A model generated the notes under the pieces. It had not been told where the DNA came from. It did no database searches and saw only the letters and a list, made by a program, of their open reading frames with translations. A DNA stretch of 37,608 nt from contig JAFUNA010000018.1 of assembly GCA_017473165.1 (NCBI GenBank), forward strand, positions 1-37,608, given 5' to 3'. Shown in pieces: positions 7,357 to 15,600 of the stretch (position 1 is the first letter of the stretch; each line of letters begins with the position of its first letter). This DNA is from Clostridia bacterium (lineage in GTDB: Bacteria > Bacillota > Clostridia > Oscillospirales > Acutalibacteraceae). The position numbers and the translations under genes were made by a program.

Positions 7357-7995
7357 ATGAATATTACAGGTGCAATTTTTGATTTTGACGGAACCCTTTT
7401 CGATTCAATGCCTATATGGAAGGGTGTCAGAAACAAATTTTTTGACTATATCGGCATCAAACTGACAAAAGAAGACGAGGAAGCATTCAAGGGGCTTTAT
7501 ATGAAGGATTGCTTTGTTCTTGCAAAGGAAAGATTCGAATTAAAAGAAACCTATGAGGAGCTTTTTCTGATGTTTTTCGACTATATCAGGGAGAGATACC
7601 TTACCGAAGCACAGCCCAAAAATGATATCATCGAATTTCTTGAAAAGCTCAAGGCAAGGGGCGTTAAAATGGGCATAGCAACGGCTACGGGTGAGCCTGC
7701 ACTTGAAGCAGTGCTTGAAAAGTTCGGAATGCTTGATTACTTTTCTGCCATATATTCAACCTATACTGTCGGTGCGTCAAAGACCGAGCCGAAGGTGTAT
7801 GATGTTGTGCTTGAAAAAATCGGCACGGAAAAGGAAACAACATGGGTTTTTGAGGATGCACTCTATGCCGCAAAAACCGTCAAAGCAAACGGCTATAATC
7901 TTGTCGGCATTTTTGATGAAAGCGAAGAAAATACCGATGAACTCAAGAGAATTTCGGACATATATATCCGCAATTACTGCGAGATTAATTTATGA
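7357..7995 (+). CDS. HAD-superfamily hydrolase (beta-phosphoglucomutase-like)
   Basis: A 212-aa HAD subfamily IA enzyme, probably a cytoplasmic phosphatase or phosphomutase acting on a small phosphorylated metabolite. Motif I is FDFDGTLFDS (nucleophile D9, acid/base D11). The cap domain spans about residues 16-85. Motif II is the threonine in GIATATGEP, motif III the lysine in SKTEPKVYD, and motif IV the acidic WVFEDAL. ATG at 7357 follows GGAG. It stands alone, with its own promoter and about 110 bp before the next gene. Substrate cannot be predicted. Confidence 0.85.
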   Translation: MNITGAIFDFDGTLFDSMPIWKGVRNKFFDYIGIKLTKEDEEAFKGLYMKDCFVLAKERFELKETYEELFLMFFDYIRERYLTEAQPKNDIIEFLEKLKARGVKMGIATATGEPALEAVLEKFGMLDYFSAIYSTYTVGASKTEPKVYDVVLEKIGTEKETTWVFEDALYAAKTVKANGYNLVGIFDESEENTDELKRISDIYIRNYCEINL

Positions 7996-8049
7996 TATGA
8001 TGAAGCTGCAGCTGCAGCAAGGAATTGCCTGTTCATCTTAATAAAATAA

Positions 8050-8077
8050 TTGCTTGATTTAACACATTGTGTAAAAT
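8050..8077 (+). promoter_or_regulatory. Candidate promoter/operator of the GH36 gene
   Basis: TTGCTT (8050-8055) and TAAAAT (8072-8077) have a 16-bp spacer. The palindrome ACACATTGTGT (8062-8072) sits directly on the -10 approach and could be a repressor site. Confidence 0.45.
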
Positions 8078-8107
8078 CAATCTACAAACTACGTGGCGGT
8101 GAAATTT

Positions 8108-10576
8108 ATGAAAAAAATCAACAGCATAAGCAAAAGTATTATCGAAACCGTTGTAACCACGGTGCTTATGGGGCTTCTGGTTTATTCTGCGTACTCACTC
8201 TGGTATATTTTCAACGGAACGCAGAGCGGATTTGACATTCACCTTTATACCATTCTTTCGGGAGTGGCATTGGGCTGGTTTATGCTTGTTTTCGTACAGG
8301 CTTTGTTCAAAAAAGCAGGCTGGATATCAAAGCTTATTGCCTTTCTTGCGGGTAACGCTCTGTTTCAAGGCTTGATATGGGGCATCAATGCAAAAATCAA
8401 TCCCGAATGTTTGTGTAACGACAAGGTTGTAATGTATACTTTCACGGTTACCTTTGCATTGTCGGCAATTCTTCTTCTTGCAGCGTTTATAATCAGAGCA
8501 AAAAGCGGATATAAGGCGCTGAACATAATTTTTGCGATTATTTATTTTGTGGTTTCGTGCGGAGGAGTGTATACATTTAACGTGGAAAATATAAAAGCAC
8601 TTTCATACAAAGAGAATATTCATTTTGACACAATTTCAGCGGATGAAATGAACATTACCGACAGCGAGAAAAATCTCTGTAAGGATTGGATTAACGATAA
8701 TTTCTTCTCGAACAATAACGTTTATCCCTTTACATTTAAGGTTGACGGAGAAGAATTCAATCCTGCGGATTGGGAAAAGAAACTTACGGAATCTCCCGAA
8801 TTCGGCTCGGTTTATTCGGGCGGTCAGACAGAATATCTGATTCTTTCAAGCGAAGAAAAAGGTCTTGAGGTAAAGGTTGAGGCAACTGTTTTTGAGGAAA
8901 ACGCAACCTGCCAATGGACTGTTTACATTGAAAATAAGGGAAGCGGAAATTCGGGCGTTATCAGCGATTTTTATGCTCTTGATTCATCGTTCAAAACAGG
9001 CAAGGCTGAAGTATATTATTCAATGGGCAGCGATACCGCCGCAAGCGATTTCTCGCTCATCAGAAAGAATCTTTCATTTGTCGAGAGAGAATTTTCGGCT
9101 AATGAAGGCAAGCCTACCGAAGCTTATCTGCCCTATTTTAACATCCTTGGTGAGAATTACGGAATGATTCTCGGCATCGGCTGGACAGGTCAGTGGGCTG
9201 CGGGCTTATCCGAATCAAAGGGCGAAACCTCTGTAAACGTTAAACAGGAATATTTCAATGCTTACCTTCTTTCCGGTGAAACCGTGCGTTCACCGCTTGT
9301 TTCAATCAGCTTTTATGAAAACGAAAATCCGCTTAAGGGCTTCAATCTTTTCAGAAAGTGGATTAACGACAGCGTTTATCCCGAAAACGTAACCAAGAGC
9401 AGCTATACCGTTATGGAGGTTGCGGGACCCATGTCAACAAGAACCTCCGATGAGATTATTGAGGTTCTTGACAGTCTTGACGAATCTGTTTATAAGCACA
9501 CCGACGCATTCTGGATGGATGCGGGCTGGTACAGCTATAACGAGGGCTGGCATGACGGAGTCGGCAACTGGACTGTTGACACATCAAGATATGATAACGG
9601 CATTTCCGAGCTTTCGGACTATGCCGCCGAAAAGGGTCTTGGCCATGTTCTTTGGTATGAGCCCGAAAGAGTTTTCCCCGGCACGCATTTCCACAATGTC
9701 GGCTCACAGCATGAAGAATGGCTTATTTCCTTTGACGGCGAAGACAATATCATGTGGAACCTTGCAAATGAGGAAGCATTTGATTTTTATTGCGAATATC
9801 TTCTCAACTCCATGAAGGAAAACGGCGTCACCGTTTACCGCCAGGATTTCAACTTTGCACCTCTTGAATACTGGCAGAAGGCTGACGAAGAATTTTACGG
9901 CGGCAGAACGGGTATATGTGAAAACCGCTATGTCACAAATCTTTACAGATATCTTGACTACCTTACCGAAAACATTGACGGTCTTATAATCGACAACTGT
10001 GCTTCGGGCGGCAAAAGACTTGACCTTGAAATGTCCTACCGCAGCATTGCATTCTGGAGAAGCGACTATAACTGCAGCTTCCATCCCGACCTCTTTGAAG
10101 CAACCCAGTCCCATACCTACGGCGTTTCATTCTGGCTGCCGATAACAGGCTCCGCTCTTTATATGATTGATGAATATTCTTCAAGGTCGGATATCATGCC
10201 CTTGATGCTCATGGACTTCTTTTCACATCAGAATCCCGAATTCAGCTATAACGATGAGCAGAGAAGCATGATGGGAGAAAAATATTATCCCATTGACTTC
10301 GGCAGCTTTGATAAGGATAAGATGCACGCAATGCAGTTCTCAAGCGATGATGCACTTTCGGGTACGGCACTCATCTATAAGCGTGCGGAGGTAACTGAAA
10401 CCGAATATACCGTTAAGCTCAACGGACTTATTCCCTCGCAGACCTACGGCATTTATGATATCGATGCACCCGAAACCGTTCACAGCTTAACGGGCGAAGA
10501 GCTCATGCGTGACGGCATAACAATTGACCTTCCCGAAGGCGAAAAGGCAGTTATTCTTATGTTTAATGCCAAATAA
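8108..10576 (+). CDS. GH36 alpha-galactosidase with N-terminal five-helix membrane domain
   Basis: An 822-aa protein. The N-terminal about 165 residues form five hydrophobic helices (starting near TTVLMGLLVYSAYSLWYIF, SGVALGWFMLVF, IAFLAGNALFQGLIWG, YTFTVTFALSAILLLAAF and IIFAIIYFVVSCGGVY). The remainder is a GH36 catalytic region. GH36 signatures are the strand AFWMDAGWYSYNEGWHD, the nucleophile D580 in VYRQDFNF, IDNCASGGKRLD, and the acid/base D653 in FWRSDYN. The family releases terminal alpha-galactose, with retention. An odd number of helices would put the catalytic domain outside the cell. ATG at 8108 is preferred over GTG at 8093 because GGCGGTG precedes it. It is followed 18 bp later by the DUF1349 gene, so the two are an operon. 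The membrane fusion is unusual for GH36. Confidence 0.85.
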   Translation: MKKINSISKSIIETVVTTVLMGLLVYSAYSLWYIFNGTQSGFDIHLYTILSGVALGWFMLVFVQALFKKAGWISKLIAFLAGNALFQGLIWGINAKINPECLCNDKVVMYTFTVTFALSAILLLAAFIIRAKSGYKALNIIFAIIYFVVSCGGVYTFNVENIKALSYKENIHFDTISADEMNITDSEKNLCKDWINDNFFSNNNVYPFTFKVDGEEFNPADWEKKLTESPEFGSVYSGGQTEYLILSSEEKGLEVKVEATVFEENATCQWTVYIENKGSGNSGVISDFYALDSSFKTGKAEVYYSMGSDTAASDFSLIRKNLSFVEREFSANEGKPTEAYLPYFNILGENYGMILGIGWTGQWAAGLSESKGETSVNVKQEYFNAYLLSGETVRSPLVSISFYENENPLKGFNLFRKWINDSVYPENVTKSSYTVMEVAGPMSTRTSDEIIEVLDSLDESVYKHTDAFWMDAGWYSYNEGWHDGVGNWTVDTSRYDNGISELSDYAAEKGLGHVLWYEPERVFPGTHFHNVGSQHEEWLISFDGEDNIMWNLANEEAFDFYCEYLLNSMKENGVTVYRQDFNFAPLEYWQKADEEFYGGRTGICENRYVTNLYRYLDYLTENIDGLIIDNCASGGKRLDLEMSYRSIAFWRSDYNCSFHPDLFEATQSHTYGVSFWLPITGSALYMIDEYSSRSDIMPLMLMDFFSHQNPEFSYNDEQRSMMGEKYYPIDFGSFDKDKMHAMQFSSDDALSGTALIYKRAEVTETEYTVKLNGLIPSQTYGIYDIDAPETVHSLTGEELMRDGITIDLPEGEKAVILMFNAK

Positions 10577-10594
10577 AAGGCAGGAGTGAATAAA

Positions 10595-11200
10595 ATGAAA
10601 TTTGACACAAGCAAGCTTAAATGGACAAGAGAGCCTGCATCATATTCCGTTACAGATGATAAAATTGAAATCGTGACCGCACCCAACACGGATTTATGGC
10701 AGAGAACCTATTATCATTTCAGAAACGATAATGCACCCGTTTTGCAGATGGAAACGGATGAAAAGTTTTTCTCGTTTGTTGTTAAAACCGAATTTGACAG
10801 CAAGCACAGATTTGACCAATGCGGAATTGTTATGTATCTCGATTCCGATAACTGGATTAAAGGCTCAATCGAATTTGAAAACGAAAAATTCCAGCATCTC
10901 GGAAGCGTTGTGACCAATAACGGCTATTCCGACTGGGCAACAACCGAAATCGGTGCAGACATAAAATTAATGTGGTACAGATTCAGCCGCAGGGATGATG
11001 ATTATTGCATTGAGTGCTCCGATGACGGTGAGGTTTTCAGACAGATGAGAGTCTGCCATATGTGGAACGGCGGCGGTAAAATCCGATTCGGAATTTATGC
11101 CTGCAGTCCCGAAAATTCATCGTTCAAGGCAACCTTCACCAACATGGAAGTGACCGAGTGTAAGTGGCTTGCCCATGACGGTCAGCAGCCCGATGCATAA
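10595..11200 (+). CDS. DUF1349 concanavalin-like beta-sandwich protein
   Basis: A 201-aa protein of the DUF1349 (COG3506) family, a lectin-fold beta sandwich. Family-typical segments are DLWQRTYYHF, FDQCGIVMYLDSDNWIKGSIE, DWATTEI and the GIYACSPENSSF tail. No signal peptide or membrane segment is present, so it is cytoplasmic. No catalytic residues are established for the family; sugar or glycoconjugate binding is a plausible inference. ATG at 10595 follows AGGAG, and GTG at 10586 lies inside that ribosome binding site. It is co-transcribed with the upstream GH36 gene and ends at a bidirectional terminator. Confidence 0.8.
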   Translation: MKFDTSKLKWTREPASYSVTDDKIEIVTAPNTDLWQRTYYHFRNDNAPVLQMETDEKFFSFVVKTEFDSKHRFDQCGIVMYLDSDNWIKGSIEFENEKFQHLGSVVTNNGYSDWATTEIGADIKLMWYRFSRRDDDYCIECSDDGEVFRQMRVCHMWNGGGKIRFGIYACSPENSSFKATFTNMEVTECKWLAHDGQQPDA

Positions 11201-11214
11201 AAGTGTATAACAAA

Positions 11215-11258
11215 AAGCTCCTTCAACGGTTTCAACACCATCGGAGGAGCTTCGTTTT
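11215..11258. terminator. Bidirectional terminator between convergent operons
   Basis: AAGCTCCT (11215-11222) pairs with AGGAGCTT (11245-11252). A T run follows on the plus side (GTTTTTG), and AAAAAG precedes it, giving a T run on the minus side. It serves the DUF1349 gene and the leftward operon ending at 11272. Confidence 0.78.
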
Positions 11259-11271
11259 TGTTTAACTGTGT

Positions 11272-12708
11272 TTATCTGAAATTGATTGCGCCGAAAATCA
11301 GCAGACCGACCATTAAGATATGGAAGAAGGGAAGAACGGTTATATCGCCGCCGAAGGATACAAGGAATTCCTTGACGGATTTTGAATTCTTGCGGTTTTC
11401 CGCAATTCTCTTGGGACGGTAGAAATAAACGAGGTCAAAGATAATGTAGCCTACGCAATAGAAAATCCATGTTTCCCAAAGGGTGTAGCCTCTCAAAATC
11501 TGACCGACAAGGATAACCGCACCCAACAGGATGAGGAATATGCGGATGAATTTGATGCCCTTGTAATCCCAATAACGTTCAAGACCGTCATGCTGTGCAA
11601 TAACATAGTACATTGTGAAGCAGCAGATGATTGATGCCATGGTTGTTGAGCCGAGCATAACAAGGCAAAGAGGAGCAACCATGTAGCAGGGGCGTTCAAG
11701 CACTTCAACGATGTTCATGTCAACCTCACCGAAGGCACGGGTGATTTTGTTTCCGTTTCTGCGATAGGGGATGATGAACAGGAAAATTGTGAGGATAATC
11801 AGAGCACAGAATACCCATGAAAGTGTGATGTCAACCTTTTCGGGAAGCATATACCAGAGCTTGCCTGCGGCTTCAGCCTGCTCAAGATTCTTTTGAGCTA
11901 AAGGCCAGCCGAGAACAAATGCAGCTGCAATGCCCAGACCGTGGAAGCAGCCCTGTGTGAACTCCATGATTTTCCAGCCGTCAACAATTTTAAGCTTTTC
12001 CCACTTGCCGAAAAGCATTTTGCCGTTCTTAAGCGGATGTAACTGCTTATCATAGAATGTAATGGCAACAACCCAGCCGATTGAGCCTGCAAGAGCACCG
12101 CCAATCCACATGATGATGCCGAAAATATCTCGGCGGATTGCCATGAGCACCAACAGACCCGCAACAATTATAAGATTGCGTCCCCATTCCTCACGGCTGT
12201 CCTTTGAGAAGCAAACCTTCGGCATTCTGCCGTGTTCGGGGTCATAGGGAGTGTTGAAAATGCGGTATCCGATTTCCTGAACGAGGGGAACAAGAGCAAA
12301 GAATGCAACGAAATCGTACCATTTATAAACAACGCCGCTCATTGCGGAAAAGCTGATGCCGAGAAAAGCCGAGCCGAGTCCGCTCCAGATTGAGCCCTTG
12401 AATGCCAGAGCGAGATAACCGAGCGACGGATTGTAGCGGTGACTGTCATGGTCGAGAACAAGACCCATTGTTGAGCCGTAGGGCTCCATGCCGCCGTAGA
12501 AATAGCCGAGTGCACAGGCTGCTGCGAACAAATAAACATTGTCCATCAGAAGCTCCGAGCCTGTATACCAAACGCAGAGAATACCCATGAATGCACCGGG
12601 AAGCATAGCTCCTTTTTCACCGCCGATTGCAGAGCCGCGTATACCCCAGGCAAAACACATGGTAATCATGCTTATCGCCAAAAAAGCAAATATGTTTTGA
12701 GTTTCCAT
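11272..12708 (-). CDS. Multi-pass membrane protein of unknown function
   Basis: A 478-aa integral membrane protein with about 10 to 12 hydrophobic helices. A glycine-rich N-terminal signature WGIRGSAIGGEKGAMLPGA (about residues 20-38) is followed by GYFYGGMEPYGSTMG and a soluble loop with NTPYDPEHGRMPKV near residue 155. I do not recognise the family. It ends the operon carrying the two sialidase-like BNR proteins, and a role in moving or processing the sugar they release is an inference from context only. ATG at 12708 is chosen because AAAGGG lies 7 nt upstream; an in-frame TTG at 12726 has no ribosome binding site. No ATP-binding or standard transporter motif is seen. Confidence 0.7.
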   Translation of the reverse strand: METQNIFAFLAISMITMCFAWGIRGSAIGGEKGAMLPGAFMGILCVWYTGSELLMDNVYLFAAACALGYFYGGMEPYGSTMGLVLDHDSHRYNPSLGYLALAFKGSIWSGLGSAFLGISFSAMSGVVYKWYDFVAFFALVPLVQEIGYRIFNTPYDPEHGRMPKVCFSKDSREEWGRNLIIVAGLLVLMAIRRDIFGIIMWIGGALAGSIGWVVAITFYDKQLHPLKNGKMLFGKWEKLKIVDGWKIMEFTQGCFHGLGIAAAFVLGWPLAQKNLEQAEAAGKLWYMLPEKVDITLSWVFCALIILTIFLFIIPYRRNGNKITRAFGEVDMNIVEVLERPCYMVAPLCLVMLGSTTMASIICCFTMYYVIAQHDGLERYWDYKGIKFIRIFLILLGAVILVGQILRGYTLWETWIFYCVGYIIFDLVYFYRPKRIAENRKNSKSVKEFLVSFGGDITVLPFFHILMVGLLIFGAINFR

Positions 12709-12732
12709 ATGCAAACCCTTTCTCAATTATAT

Positions 12733-13749
12733 TTATTTTTCAACACGGACAAGAGCGTAGCCGATTTTCTTTCGTCCGCAGGTGTAAACCATGTGGAGAA
12801 GATTGCCCTCTGCAACGATTGAGGGATAAGAGAATTCAACGCCGGGCTCTGTTTCAAGCTCAATGCGTACGGGGTATGTTGCACCGTTATCCTCCGAAAG
12901 GAAAAGGCAGAGGGGAGTGCGGTCACCCCAGTTTTCGCTGACGGGGTTGCAAATAAGACCGAGAACTCCGCAGTCTGTCATTGCCGCACCGATGCCGCTG
13001 TTGTTGTTCGGCATATCGGTGGGACGTGCAACGGACCATGTGCGTCCGAAATCTGTTGATTCGCTGCGGTAAATCCAATTAAGATTTGTGCGTGCAAGCA
13101 TATAAACTCTGCCGTCGTGGGATTGATCCTCCCAGATTGCAGGCTGAATAAGTCCTTCGCCTTCCTTGGGAAGCTCTTCTTTACGGTTGCAGATTGTGCC
13201 GTCGGGCAGCTCAAATGCAACAGGTGCGGAAAGCTTCCAGGTTTTTCCGTTATCCGTGCTGCAGTCTGTCCAAGATTCCCATCTGTCACACAAATCCTCG
13301 GTTGAGCCGGGGGCGAGGAGTGCACCATTTGAGAGTCTTATCATCTGATTTTTAACGGGACCTCTTCCGCCGATATCGCCGGGCACAAGCTCCTCGGGAG
13401 CTGACCATGTTTTACCTTCGTCGGCGGAAACGGATTTCATTGAGTACCAATGACCCTCATCAATGCCGCTTTTGTAAATCAAAGTAAGAACGCCGTTCTC
13501 CGCAAAAAGAGTCGGGTTCCAGTCCGCTTCGCCGTCGTCGGGCGTTACGGGAACGGGTGTGCTCCATTCGCCGTCACGCAGTGCGTACCAGATGCGGACA
13601 TTCGGATTTTTTTCTTTTATGCCGCCAAACCATGCTGCAGCGGGCTTTCCGTTGCAGATTGCAACCGTTGCGGCATGGCATTCGCCTGTTTCTTCGTTAA
13701 TGCCTTCGGTTGTGAGATATTCCTGATATAAAAGTTCAGCTTTAATCAT
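12733..13749 (-). CDS. Sialidase-family BNR-repeat protein
   Basis: A 338-aa six-bladed beta-propeller of the BNR/sialidase superfamily. Asp-box motifs recur: SADEGKTW, STDNGKTW, STDFGRTW and SEDNGATY. Opening motifs such as HAATVAICNGKPAAAWFGG match the BNR_2 type (bacterial sialidase-like proteins of about 340 aa). No signal peptide is present, so it acts in the cytoplasm unless exported otherwise. The start codon overlaps the end of the upstream BNR gene by 8 bp, implying translational coupling and possibly a two-protein complex. True sialidase activity is not assured. The family includes enzymes acting on other sugars, and I cannot confirm the arginine triad. Confidence 0.75.
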   Translation of the reverse strand: MIKAELLYQEYLTTEGINEETGECHAATVAICNGKPAAAWFGGIKEKNPNVRIWYALRDGEWSTPVPVTPDDGEADWNPTLFAENGVLTLIYKSGIDEGHWYSMKSVSADEGKTWSAPEELVPGDIGGRGPVKNQMIRLSNGALLAPGSTEDLCDRWESWTDCSTDNGKTWKLSAPVAFELPDGTICNRKEELPKEGEGLIQPAIWEDQSHDGRVYMLARTNLNWIYRSESTDFGRTWSVARPTDMPNNNSGIGAAMTDCGVLGLICNPVSENWGDRTPLCLFLSEDNGATYPVRIELETEPGVEFSYPSIVAEGNLLHMVYTCGRKKIGYALVRVEK

Positions 13750-14788
13750 TAATTATATCCTCCCATTCGGAAATTACCGTGTCCGCAACAAAACGAGGAG
13801 CTTCTTCACCGAGATTATAATAAAAAAGAATGTGCACCTCGTTGTTAAAGAATGCTGCACGGGGATAGCCGATATCTGTGTTGACAGCATCGGTGCGAAG
13901 TGCCTGCGGCTCGCTCCATTTCTTTCCGTCACGTGTGGTTGTGATGAAAAGACCGCAAGGGTCCTGTCTGCGGAAGAATGCGAGCAAAACCGTTCCGTCG
14001 GGCAGAGTGCAGAGTGCGGGCGGACTGCCGCCGCTCATGTCTTCGTCTATGTATCCGAGCTTTGTTTCGTAGTTCCATGTTTTGCCTTCATCGCTGCTTA
14101 AATAAACATCAAGCTGTGTAAAGCCGGGCTCGTTTTCGCTTGCGTAGCGTGCAATTCCGAGCAGCGAGCCGTCGGGAAGATTTGCGAGTGCGGGCATGAT
14201 TCGGAAATCACCCTTGGGCGGGTCTTCGCCCATCATTCCGAGCTTTTCCCATTTACCGTCAAATGTAAGCTTTGCGGCAAAGGCGTTGCCCTCAAGACCG
14301 TCAGCCTTAACGCCCGTCATGGCAAGCAGAAAATAGCCGTCACATACAAGATAATCCGTTCTTGCACTTACTCCGACAAGACCGAAGTCGGGAATACAGA
14401 ACGGACCCTCCCAGCTTTTGCCGCCGTCGTTTGTAACCATGAGCTGCGTAAAAACATTGCCGTCCCAGCCCGAAGGCATAAGATACAGACCGCTTTCGGA
14501 GGTGAGAAGGTCTGCGGGTAAATCGGGAAGACGGGTTTTGTTTTCATAGTCGATTGCGGGAATTTCAGGGAATTCATGAGCCCATCCCGTATCCTTGCCG
14601 TATCTTGCAAACATTCTGATTGTGGGCTTTGTTCTGTCAAGTGCGTGAACACCCGGACCGTTATAATGATGTATACCCTTTTCGAATCCGACGAGAAGCT
14701 CATTGCCGAATTTCCAGATTCCGTGATTGGCAGGCCAGCCGAAGAAGCTGGGCTCATCAAAAGCAACGATGTTATGTGTTGCCTTCAT
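13742..14788 (-). CDS. Second BNR-repeat (sialidase-like) propeller protein
   Basis: A 348-aa propeller with Asp boxes VTNDGGKSW, SSDEGKTW and TTRDGKKW. Its opening region (AFDEPSFFGWPANHGIWKFGNELLVGF) differs from the downstream BNR protein, so it is a distant paralogue rather than a duplicate. No signal peptide. ATG at 14788 follows AAGGGTG at 6 nt; a GTG three codons earlier lies within that site. Its stop codon overlaps the next gene's start in ATGATTAA. It probably binds or cleaves a glycan in concert with its neighbour. Exo-sialidase is the closest guess but the substrate is unproven. Confidence 0.72.
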   Translation of the reverse strand: MKATHNIVAFDEPSFFGWPANHGIWKFGNELLVGFEKGIHHYNGPGVHALDRTKPTIRMFARYGKDTGWAHEFPEIPAIDYENKTRLPDLPADLLTSESGLYLMPSGWDGNVFTQLMVTNDGGKSWEGPFCIPDFGLVGVSARTDYLVCDGYFLLAMTGVKADGLEGNAFAAKLTFDGKWEKLGMMGEDPPKGDFRIMPALANLPDGSLLGIARYASENEPGFTQLDVYLSSDEGKTWNYETKLGYIDEDMSGGSPPALCTLPDGTVLLAFFRRQDPCGLFITTTRDGKKWSEPQALRTDAVNTDIGYPRAAFFNNEVHILFYYNLGEEAPRFVADTVISEWEDIIND

Positions 14789-14824
14789 ATTTATCACCCT
14801 TTTGAATGATTAATCTCAAAGTGA

Positions 14825-15574
14825 TCAGATGCCGTGACGTTCTTTATAAAGACGGATAACCTCCTGAAGGTCTTCCTCTGTGTCAACGCTTACCGCCTTA
14901 TACTGTGCGGGTGCGGGAACAATCTTGATTTTGTAGCCGTGCTCCAGAACCTTGAGCTGTTCAAGTGATTCAGCCTCGGAAAGGGGAGTGGGAGCAAGCT
15001 TTGTGTATGTGTTGAGGAATTCATGTGTATAGGCGTAAATACCTATGTGTTCAAAGTATCTTGCGTGTTCTGCATGACGGGGATACGGAATAGGTGAGCG
15101 TGAAAAATAAATTGCATTACCGTTCACATCGCTGACAACTTTAACAACGGTGTTGTTTGTTATGTATTCTTCATCGCCCGTGATTTCCAGACTGCCCGTA
15201 GACATAACGCAGTCGGGGCTGTTGATAAGAGCAGAGCCGATGTTGTCAATGATTTCGGGGGGAACAAGAGGCTCGTCACCCTGAATGTTGATAACATAGT
15301 CGCAGTCAAAGTTGCTTGCAGCCTCTGCAACACGGTCAGAGCCTGTGGGATGATTGACACTTGTCATAACTGCCTCACCGCCGAATGCGATAACAGAATC
15401 ATAAACACGCCGGTCATCGGTTGCAACAACAACCTTATCAAGAACCTTTGATTTGCAAGCGTTTTCATAAACATGCTGAATCATGGGCTTGCCGCATATA
15501 TCTTTAAGGGGTTTTCCAGGAAGACGGGATGAACCGTAGCGGGCAGGAATAACGCCTAAAACTTTAGCACTCAT
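14825..15574 (-). CDS. kdsB: CMP-Kdo synthetase (3-deoxy-manno-octulosonate cytidylyltransferase)
   Basis: A 249-aa cytidylyltransferase matching KdsB in length and motifs. These are the nucleotide-binding loop VIPARYGSSRLPGKPL (residues 8-23), VVVATDDRRV, the HPTGSDRVAEA segment, and NIQGDEPLV carrying metal-binding aspartate. YFSRSPIPYPR and the HIGIYAYTHEFL segment are also KdsB-specific. The enzyme couples CTP with Kdo or a similar 3-deoxy-ulosonic acid. Kdo is normally an LPS sugar, so its presence in what looks like a Gram-positive genome, with no kdsA, kdsC or waaA nearby, is odd. Here it is sandwiched between an unrecognised protein and two sialidase-like proteins. ATG at 15574 follows AAGGAGA. 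A related CMP-nonulosonate function is the main alternative. Confidence 0.85.
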   Translation of the reverse strand: MSAKVLGVIPARYGSSRLPGKPLKDICGKPMIQHVYENACKSKVLDKVVVATDDRRVYDSVIAFGGEAVMTSVNHPTGSDRVAEAASNFDCDYVINIQGDEPLVPPEIIDNIGSALINSPDCVMSTGSLEITGDEEYITNNTVVKVVSDVNGNAIYFSRSPIPYPRHAEHARYFEHIGIYAYTHEFLNTYTKLAPTPLSEAESLEQLKVLEHGYKIKIVPAPAQYKAVSVDTEEDLQEVIRLYKERHGI

Positions 15575-15600
15575 TTTAAATTTCTCCTTATATATTCAAA

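Noticed and set aside
8004-8017. GCTGCAGCTGCAGC palindrome after the HAD gene
   Set aside because: Perfect but short palindrome with no T tract and no repeat partner, most likely chance.
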